From contig CANQMA010000017.1 of NCBI GenBank assembly GCA_947624875.1, forward strand, positions 1 through 34,966: a DNA stretch of 34,966 nucleotides, given 5' to 3'. Source of the DNA: an uncultured Lachnospiraceae bacterium. Its GTDB lineage: Bacteria > Bacillota > Clostridia > Lachnospirales > Lachnospiraceae. The position numbers and the translations under genes were made by a program. Shown one piece after another: positions 33,753-34,966 of this stretch; within the stretch, counting starts at the first letter, position 1, and each line of letters opens with the position of its first letter. A model generated the notes under the pieces. It was not told the origin of the DNA, did no database searches, and was given only the letters and a program-made list of their open reading frames with translations.

Positions 33753-34895
33753 CTATAATCGTTCCAGCTTCTTTACGGTAGTTTTGATAGAAGCTTTTGA
33801 TGTGCAGTAAGTCCAAGTTTCAAACCCGAAAGCTTCTTTATAAATCATCTGGCCGTTTTTAATCTGAACCGTCTGATCGCTATATCCCCAGTACTTCTTT
33901 AACTTATACAGTAAACTCTTTGTACTCTTAAACGAATACGGATCGGTTGCTTTTGCATTTTTCTTATATTTCAGCACAACCGTATATTTCGGAATCATCG
34001 GAACATTCCATGCTGTTTTTCGGCAGACCAGTCCGCAGCCGTCGTAAAAGTCATCTCCAAACGCAATCTTATGTTCTTTGTACCGGTCAATATCCACATT
34101 GTATAAGAAGATAGAACCGGTCTTTTTGTGCTGTAACTGTATATTTACAGTGATATCTCTATCGGTCTTCGTAGAGAATTTTTTCTTTTTTGTAATATTT
34201 TGATATATTCCATTCGCATTGGTGTCCACAGAAACACGTTTCACTTTCCAGCCCTTTTTTACGTTGATTTTAATCTTTGTATTTTTTTTATGGCTGTTTG
34301 AATATAGGACTGTTTGCTTTTCATGACGCTGCGCTTTTGTCAGACGCTTTTCTCCGATTTGAACCTTTTGAAGCGGCGTCCCTTTTAAGACCTTAAGCTT
34401 TTTGGTCAAGGCCACCTGCCTGCCTGAAGAATCCTTAATTTTACACTGAATCACAGCAACGCCCGCCTTTACTTTAAAAACGTTTGGCCGGTCTAGCGCG
34501 GCGTATGGTACCATGACACAGGAGTTTCCCGGAATTATTTCCACTGTTTCTTTAAACTTTGCTGCTTTTTTATTAGACGAACTCCATTGATAACTGTACC
34601 CTCTCCCATAATCAGTTTGGTTCTCTGCCGATTGCCGCTTTAATAACTTTTCTGTTTTCGTCCCTTTTTTTGCCTTTAAAGTAAACGAAACCTCCTTTTC
34701 AAAAGCAAACACACGCTCCGGCCCTGCAATTTCAAGGTCGTTGATATCCATCGCCTCCAAAACAGCAACGGCTGTCGTCATTTCTTCTGTCAAATCTGCC
34801 GCCTTTACTGTGGAAAACTTCCCTAAAAGTCCTAAAATAGACATGGCTGCAAGACCGATGATGATGTTGCAGCGTCTCTGATAGTTCTTTTTCAT
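33753..34895 (-). CDS. Lysine-rich secreted protein of unknown function
   Basis: I do not recognise a family for this 380-residue protein. The start at 34895 (MKKNYQRRCNIIIGLAAMSI) gives a classic signal peptide of about 32 residues ending TVKA. The longer frame to 34943 adds 16 residues of doubtful value. The mature part is very basic, beta-rich and Ig-like in feel (WSSSNKKAAKF resembles bacterial Ig-like repeats), with a C-terminal domain of Tyr, Lys and Trp. AAAGGCGG lies 9 nt upstream inside a small hairpin. The gene leads straight into hydE with a 12-nt gap, although no functional link is apparent. Its high Lys content is like the basic tail of the GH16 enzyme, which suggests surface association (inference). 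Confidence 0.72.
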   Translation of the reverse strand: MKKNYQRRCNIIIGLAAMSILGLLGKFSTVKAADLTEEMTTAVAVLEAMDINDLEIAGPERVFAFEKEVSFTLKAKKGTKTEKLLKRQSAENQTDYGRGYSYQWSSSNKKAAKFKETVEIIPGNSCVMVPYAALDRPNVFKVKAGVAVIQCKIKDSSGRQVALTKKLKVLKGTPLQKVQIGEKRLTKAQRHEKQTVLYSNSHKKNTKIKINVKKGWKVKRVSVDTNANGIYQNITKKKKFSTKTDRDITVNIQLQHKKTGSIFLYNVDIDRYKEHKIAFGDDFYDGCGLVCRKTAWNVPMIPKYTVVLKYKKNAKATDPYSFKSTKSLLYKLKKYWGYSDQTVQIKNGQMIYKEAFGFETWTYCTSKASIKTTVKKLERL

Positions 34896-34906
34896 TTTTA
34901 TAATCC

Positions 34907-34923
34907 GCCTTTCTGCGAAAGGC
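34907..34923. promoter_or_regulatory. Small hairpin covering the ribosome site of the secreted-protein gene
   Basis: GCCTTTC and GAAAGGC pair around a 3-nt loop, perfectly over 7 bp. On the minus strand the right arm contains part of the AAAGGCGG ribosome site, so the hairpin could limit initiation. No U tract follows, so it is not a terminator. Low confidence that it is functional. Confidence 0.3.
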
Positions 34924-34966
34924 ACCAATGCGTCATGAAACAAATTGGCTGTCCTTCGCTTTTCTT

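Overview
The window reads as chromosomal DNA of a low-to-mid GC anaerobic Firmicute, most like a gut Lachnospiraceae member (inference). The evidence is a bacterial V-type ATPase operon, the three [FeFe]-hydrogenase maturases, AGGAGG-type ribosome sites before most genes, lysine-rich secreted proteins, and many paired OmpR-type two-component systems. No tRNA, rRNA, CRISPR array, insertion sequence or phage gene was seen. Nearly all genes lie on the minus strand; the exception is a three-gene plus-strand cassette in the middle.

Layout, left to right. (1) 1-5845: two secreted polysaccharide hydrolases. One is a very large chitinase with three GH18 catalytic modules, cut by the left edge; the other is a GH16 beta-glucanase with a basic C-terminal domain. 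(2) 5976-14811: a complete nine-gene V-type ATPase operon, transcribed right to left in the order G/H-like, I, K, E, C, F, A, B, D. The K subunit carries every residue I recall as a sodium ligand in the Enterococcus hirae rotor, so sodium coupling is likely. (3) 15043-17134: an OmpR/histidine-kinase pair with an 11-bp direct repeat upstream. (4) 17253-18917: serine O-acetyltransferase and a ThrH-type phosphoserine phosphatase, consecutive steps of serine to cysteine synthesis. (5) 19147-23585, plus strand: a CtpE-like P-type cation ATPase, a MoxR AAA+ ATPase and a VWA protein. (6) 23663-27675: a second two-component system followed by two membrane-anchored or secreted proteins of unknown function. 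(7) 27776-33740: hydE, hydG, hydF and a PcrA/UvrD helicase in one run. (8) 33753-34895: a lysine-rich secreted protein of unknown function, 12 nt ahead of hydE.

How the genes may work together. The hydrolases would release chitin and beta-glucan sugars for fermentation. The hydrogenase maturases build the H-cluster of a hydrogenase encoded elsewhere. The V-ATPase would manage ion gradients. The two regulators sense envelope or external signals. No single new defence or mobile system is evident.

The most unusual signals are the triple-catalytic chitinase, the sodium-site signature, the secreted-protein two-component locus that shares a 10-bp motif in two of its intergenic spaces, and tandem duplications that overlap stop codons. 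The clearest of these is a 38-bp unit present three times at the end of hydG, each copy ending in its own stop.
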